In this document: positions 60,305 through 64,000 of the stretch, piece by piece
Layout of the letters: every line of letters starts with the position of its first letter
How positions within the stretch are numbered: position 1 is the stretch's first letter
Source: Halorubrum hochsteinianum
GTDB taxonomy: Archaea > Halobacteriota > Halobacteria > Halobacteriales > Haloferacaceae
Reading direction: 5' to 3'
Assembly: GCF_023702125.1 (NCBI RefSeq)
Contig: NZ_CP098415.1
Coordinates: forward strand, 1,674,001 to 1,738,000
Length of the DNA: 64,000 nt
The notes under the pieces: model-generated
What the model was told of the DNA's origin: nothing
Seen by the model: the letters and a program-made list of their open reading frames with translations, nothing else
Database searches by the model: none
Program-made: the position numbers and the translations under genes

Positions 60305-63250
60305 ATGGAACCGGCGGACCGAGAGACGGTGACGGGGCTGCCGCCCGGAATCGCGGCCGCCCGCGAGGAGCTCACGCCGATGCTCTCGCAGTACGCCGAC
60401 CTCTGTGCCGCCCACGGGGACGCCCTCGTCCTGTTTCAGGTCGGCGACTTCTACGAGGCGTTCTGCGAGGCGGCCGAGGCGGTCGCGCGGGTCTGCGAGG
60501 TGACGCTGACCGAGCGGTCCGACTCCACCGGCGACTACCCGATGGCCGGGATCCCCATCGACAACGCGGCCCCCTACCTCGAATCGCTGCTCGACGCGGG
60601 CTACCGCGTCGCGCTCGGCGATCAGGTCGAGGACGCGGAGCAGGCCTCCGGGCTCGTCGACCGCGCGGTCACCGAGGTGATCACGCCCGGGACCGTCGTC
60701 GAGGACGACCTCCTGGAGGCCGGCACGACGAACTACGTCGCGGCCGTGACCGAGTCCGACGGCGTCGTCGGCCTCGCCGCCGTCGACGTCTCGACCGGCG
60801 AGTGCCTCGTCACGTCGGGCGATCGGGACGCGGTCGCGGGCGAGCTCGACCGGATCGCGCCGGCAGAACTCATCGCGGGACCGGCCGCGCCGGCGTTCGA
60901 GCCGAGCGACGCGGAGCGCGGCTGGGAGACCCACGAGTACGACGCCGACGCCTTCGACCGCCGGACCGCGGCCGAGCGGCTGGAGCCGTACCTCCCGGCA
61001 CCCGAGCGCCGCTTCGACGCGGACGCTGAACTGCGGGCGGCGGGCGCGGTGCTCGCGTACGCCGAGTACACGCAGGGCGACGACGGCCCGCTCTCGTACG
61101 TGACGCGGATTCGGCGGTACGACCCCCGCGACCGCCTCCGGCTCGACGCTGCCGCCCAGCGGAGCCTCGAGCTGTTCGAGAACCGCGGGCTGGGGGCGAG
61201 CGACACCCTGTTCGACGCGCTCGACGAGACGAACTGCGCGCTCGGCCGGCGCTGTCTGGAGCGCTGGCTCCGGCGGCCCCTCGTCGACGCCGACGCGATC
61301 CGGGGCCGCCACGACGCGGTCGGCGAACTCGCCGACCGGAGCCTCGCCCGCGAGGGGGTCGCCGACGCGCTCGCGACCGCCTACGACCTCGAACGCCTCG
61401 TGAGCCGGGTCTCGCGGGGGCGGGCCGACGCCCGCGACCTGCGCTCGCTCGGCCGGACGCTCGCGATCGTGCCGGAGCTGAAGGCGACGCTCGCGGGGGC
61501 GGACGGCGAGGTGGGCGTGGACGGTGAGCGGGTGGCGGACGGCGGGTCCGAGGCCGAGGGAGACGACGACGCCGAGTACCCCCGAACGGACCGCCTCAGC
61601 GACCTCCGCGACCGCCTCGACGAGCTGTCCGGGGTCCGCGAGCTGATCGACGACGCGATCGCGACCGACCCCCCACAGGAGATCACCGAGGGCGGCGTAA
61701 TCTGTGAGGGGTTCGACGACGACCTCGACGACCTCCGGGCCACCGAGCGCGAGGGCCGCCGGTGGGTCGCGGACCTCGAAGCGAGCGAGCGCGAGCGCAC
61801 CGGGATCGACTCGCTGTCGGTCGGGCACAACCAGGTCCACGGCTACTACATCGAGGTGACCGACGCCAACGCCGACCGCGTCCCCGACGACTACCGCCGC
61901 CGACAGACCCTGAAGAACAGCGAGCGGTACGTCACGCCGGAGCTGAAGGAGCGCGAGGAGGCCATCGTCGGGGCCGCGGAGCGCGCGGACGCCTTGGAGT
62001 ACGAGCTGTTCGTCGACGTCCGCGAGCGCGTCGCGAGCGAGACCGAGCGGATTCAGGAACTCGCGGACGCGCTCGCCGAACTCGACGCGCTCGCCTCGCT
62101 GGCGACGGTCGCGGTCGAACACGACTACGTCCGCCCCGAACTGCGGGGCGGTTCCGGGGCAGACGCAGACGCCGGGATCGCGATCGAAGGCGGTAGACAC
62201 CCCGTCGTCGAGCGGACGGAGGAGTCGTTCGTCCCGAACGACGCGGACCTGCCGCGCGGCTCGGTCGCCGTGATCACGGGGCCGAACATGAGCGGGAAGT
62301 CGACGTACATGCGGTCGGTCGCGCTCGCGGTCGTCCTGGCCCAGACGGGGTCGTTCGTCCCCGCGCAGGCCGCCTCTCTGCCCGTCTTCGACCGCGTGTT
62401 CACCCGCGTTGGAGCCTCCGACGACATCGCCGGCGGCCAGTCGACGTTCATGCGCGAGATGAGCGAGCTGACGGAGATCCTCCACGACGCCGGGCCCGAC
62501 TCGCTCGTCCTCCTGGACGAGGTCGGGCGGGGGACGGCCACCACCGACGGCCGCGCCATCGCCCGCGCGGCCGCCGAGTTCCTCCACGACGAACTGGGCG
62601 CGACCGCGCTGTTCGCCACCCACTACCACGAGCTCACGGACCTCGCGGACGAGCGCGAGCGCGTCTTCAACCTCCATTTCACCGCCACCCGCGAGGACGG
62701 CGACGTGACGTTCCTCCACCGGGTCGTCCCAGGAGCCTCCTCGTCGTCGTACGGCGTCGAGGTCGCGGAGCTCGCCGGTGTCCCCGGCCCGGTCGTCGAC
62801 CGCGCCCGGGACCTCGTCGCCGCCGAGGAGGGCGACCGGCGGGGGGAGCCGGATGTGGTCGGGGTCGGGACCGGGGCCGGCGACCCGGCCGTCGACGGGG
62901 CTTCGAGTCGGGGGCCTTCGAATCAGGAACCGCCGGACGAGGAGGACGAGGACGGGACCGACGACGGCGGGGACGGAACGGACGACACCGACGCGTCGCT
63001 GCGCGAGTTCCTCGCCGAGGAGTCCGCGGACGACCCGGGAGACGGCGAAGGCGGGCCGAGCGGCCGGAACGGCCGGGAGTCGGCCGGGAGTCGGGCGGAC
63101 GCCCCGGGCGACGCGGACCGGGCGGTCGCGCCCGACGCCGCCAGCGAGGTCGTGGCGGCGCTCCGCGACCTCGACCTCGCGCGGATGACGCCGATAGAGG
63201 CGCTGAACGCCCTCCACGACCTCCAGTCGCGAGCCGACGATGACGGGTGA
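60305..63250 (+). CDS. mutS: DNA mismatch repair protein MutS
   Basis: 981 residues from the ATG at 60305 (a start nine codons upstream is possible). The mismatch-binding motif is [14 protein letters not shown] (GDFYE) near residue 45. The core/clamp region spans about 270-600. The ATPase has Walker [10 protein letters not shown] at about 659-667 and Walker [17 protein letters not shown], with [14 protein letters not shown]. An acidic linker of about 90 residues (860-950) precedes a terminal helix [20 protein letters not shown]. Its stop lies 11 nt inside mutL, so the two are co-translated. Confidence 0.96.
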   Translation: MEPADRETVTGLPPGIAAAREELTPMLSQYADLCAAHGDALVLFQVGDFYEAFCEAAEAVARVCEVTLTERSDSTGDYPMAGIPIDNAAPYLESLLDAGYRVALGDQVEDAEQASGLVDRAVTEVITPGTVVEDDLLEAGTTNYVAAVTESDGVVGLAAVDVSTGECLVTSGDRDAVAGELDRIAPAELIAGPAAPAFEPSDAERGWETHEYDADAFDRRTAAERLEPYLPAPERRFDADAELRAAGAVLAYAEYTQGDDGPLSYVTRIRRYDPRDRLRLDAAAQRSLELFENRGLGASDTLFDALDETNCALGRRCLERWLRRPLVDADAIRGRHDAVGELADRSLAREGVADALATAYDLERLVSRVSRGRADARDLRSLGRTLAIVPELKATLAGADGEVGVDGERVADGGSEAEGDDDAEYPRTDRLSDLRDRLDELSGVRELIDDAIATDPPQEITEGGVICEGFDDDLDDLRATEREGRRWVADLEASERERTGIDSLSVGHNQVHGYYIEVTDANADRVPDDYRRRQTLKNSERYVTPELKEREEAIVGAAERADALEYELFVDVRERVASETERIQELADALAELDALASLATVAVEHDYVRPELRGGSGADADAGIAIEGGRHPVVERTEESFVPNDADLPRGSVAVITGPNMSGKSTYMRSVALAVVLAQTGSFVPAQAASLPVFDRVFTRVGASDDIAGGQSTFMREMSELTEILHDAGPDSLVLLDEVGRGTATTDGRAIARAAAEFLHDELGATALFATHYHELTDLADERERVFNLHFTATREDGDVTFLHRVVPGASSSSYGVEVAELAGVPGPVVDRARDLVAAEEGDRRGEPDVVGVGTGAGDPAVDGASSRGPSNQEPPDEEDEDGTDDGGDGTDDTDASLREFLAEESADDPGDGEGGPSGRNGRESAGSRADAPGDADRAVAPDAASEVVAALRDLDLARMTPIEALNALHDLQSRADDDG

Positions 63251-64000
63251 CCGGGACGGCGGGCGCGGGGTTTCCGGCGGCGACCGTGCCGACCGTGCCG
63301 GCGACGACGACCGCGCCGCCGACGACCGCGCCGCAGACGACGCGGACGGGAGCGACGCCGACGACCGCGTCCGCCGGCTCGACCGGGAGACGGTGGACCG
63401 GATCGCCGCCGGCGAGGTGGTGACGCGGCCGGCGCGGGTCGTCGGCGAACTCGTCGACAACGCGCTCGACGCCGGCGCGTCCCGGGTCGAGATCGCCGTC
63501 GACGGCGACGGCACCGACCGGATCCGCGTCGCGGATGACGGCCGGGGGATGACGCGGGCCGACGCGGCCCGCGCCGTCGAGCGCCACGCGACGAGCAAGC
63601 TACCGCCCGACGGCGACCCGGTCGGCGTCGAGTCGCTCGGCTTCCGCGGCGAGGCGCTCGCGGCGGTCGCCGAGGCCGCTCGGCTCGAACTCGTGACGAG
63701 TCCGGGCGACGGGGTCGGCACGCGGGTCGTCGTCGACGGGACGGCGGAGGCCGCCGGGAACCCGCAAGGGCCGGACCCCGCGGTCGAACCGGCGGGTCGC
63801 GCCCAAGGGACCACGGTCGTCGTCGAGGACCTGTTCGCGACGCGGCCGGCCCGCCGGGAGTCGCTGGCGGGCGCGAACGCCGAGTTCGCGCGGATCTCCT
63901 CGCTGGTCGCGGACTACGCGCTGGCGAACCCCTCGGTCGCGTTCTCGCTCGAACACGACGGCTCGACGACGCTGACGACGCCCGGCACCGACCGGACCGA
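63240..64000 (+). CDS. mutL: DNA mismatch repair protein MutL, N-terminal part (cut by window edge)
   Basis: The ATG at 63240 overlaps the mutS stop. After a 35-residue acidic head ([20 protein letters not shown]) the GHKL ATPase appears: [20 protein letters not shown] then [13 protein letters not shown]. These keep the Glu and Asn equivalent to E. coli Glu29 and Asn33, followed by [16 protein letters not shown] and [12 protein letters not shown]. About 253 codons are visible; the C-terminal half lies outside the window. Confidence 0.95.
   Translation, partial: MTGDRDGGRGVSGGDRADRAGDDDRAADDRAADDADGSDADDRVRRLDRETVDRIAAGEVVTRPARVVGELVDNALDAGASRVEIAVDGDGTDRIRVADDGRGMTRADAARAVERHATSKLPPDGDPVGVESLGFRGEALAAVAEAARLELVTSPGDGVGTRVVVDGTAEAAGNPQGPDPAVEPAGRAQGTTVVVEDLFATRPARRESLAGANAEFARISSLVADYALANPSVAFSLEHDGSTTLTTPGTDRT

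Noticed and set aside
57851-63814. A 1987-codon open frame antisense to mobA, the J-protein gene, mutS and mutL
   Set aside because: Its end is the real pdxS gene; the remaining 5 kb is Arg/Pro/Ser-rich antisense of well-identified genes, a common artefact in very GC-rich DNA.

Overview
This window is chromosomal DNA from a haloarchaeon, most likely a Halorubrum or a close relative. The base composition is very GC-rich and nearly all proteins are strongly acidic. Many start codons lie 22-35 nt downstream of a TATA-like box, as expected for leaderless haloarchaeal genes. Several families are typically haloarchaeal: DUF2270, DUF5518, CGCGG putative RiPP, SAMP1-like protein, the lsm-rpl37e pair, RNase J, agmatine-type deoxyhypusine synthase and a PsmC-type proteasome alpha subunit. 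I saw no rRNA gene, no CRISPR array and no convincing tRNA gene.

Layout: 1-6.1 kb holds a cut-off M28 peptidase, membrane proteins, a HerA-like ATPase, UspA and ribosomal protein L11. 6.1-9.2 kb holds a structured repeat, a frameshifted MFS exporter with its TetR regulator, and a cold-shock protein. 9.4-17.7 kb holds the succinate dehydrogenase operon sdhCDB...sdhA, which is split by an AT-richer insertion of about 4.75 kb carrying a tyrosine recombinase, an IS5-type insertion sequence and small unknown genes, bounded by a 7-bp direct repeat. 17.9-24.9 kb holds a small regulator, a UDG-fold protein, three linked TrkA-type membrane/channel proteins, a SAMP1-like ubiquitin-fold protein and deoxyhypusine synthase. 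24.9-37.3 kb holds an LLM oxidoreductase, lsm-rpl37e, two lipoproteins, RNase J coupled to a prenyl diphosphate synthase, a membrane protease/DUF4350 pair and a peroxiredoxin. 37.4-47.2 kb holds a 7TM histidine kinase, a CGCGG putative RiPP precursor, map-HIT, a tungstate-type ABC importer with a divergent ModE-like regulator, and trpS. 47.6-64 kb holds a second HerA-like ATPase, an acetamidase/formamidase, a proteasome alpha subunit, a MacB-type ABC system, a pilin, pdxS, mobA, a membrane J-protein, mutS and the start of mutL.

The most striking non-coding signal is a family of about 140-260 bp intergenic repeats, four copies in 64 kb. Each copy folds into consecutive hairpins whose arms differ between copies yet stay complementary. 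This is evidence for a selected or mobile structured element rather than for the small Arg-rich ORFs that cross it. The second notable signal is the element inserted between sdhB and sdhA. The third is a ModE-box-like inverted repeat spanning the start of the tungstate-binding-protein gene, which faces the ModE-like regulator.
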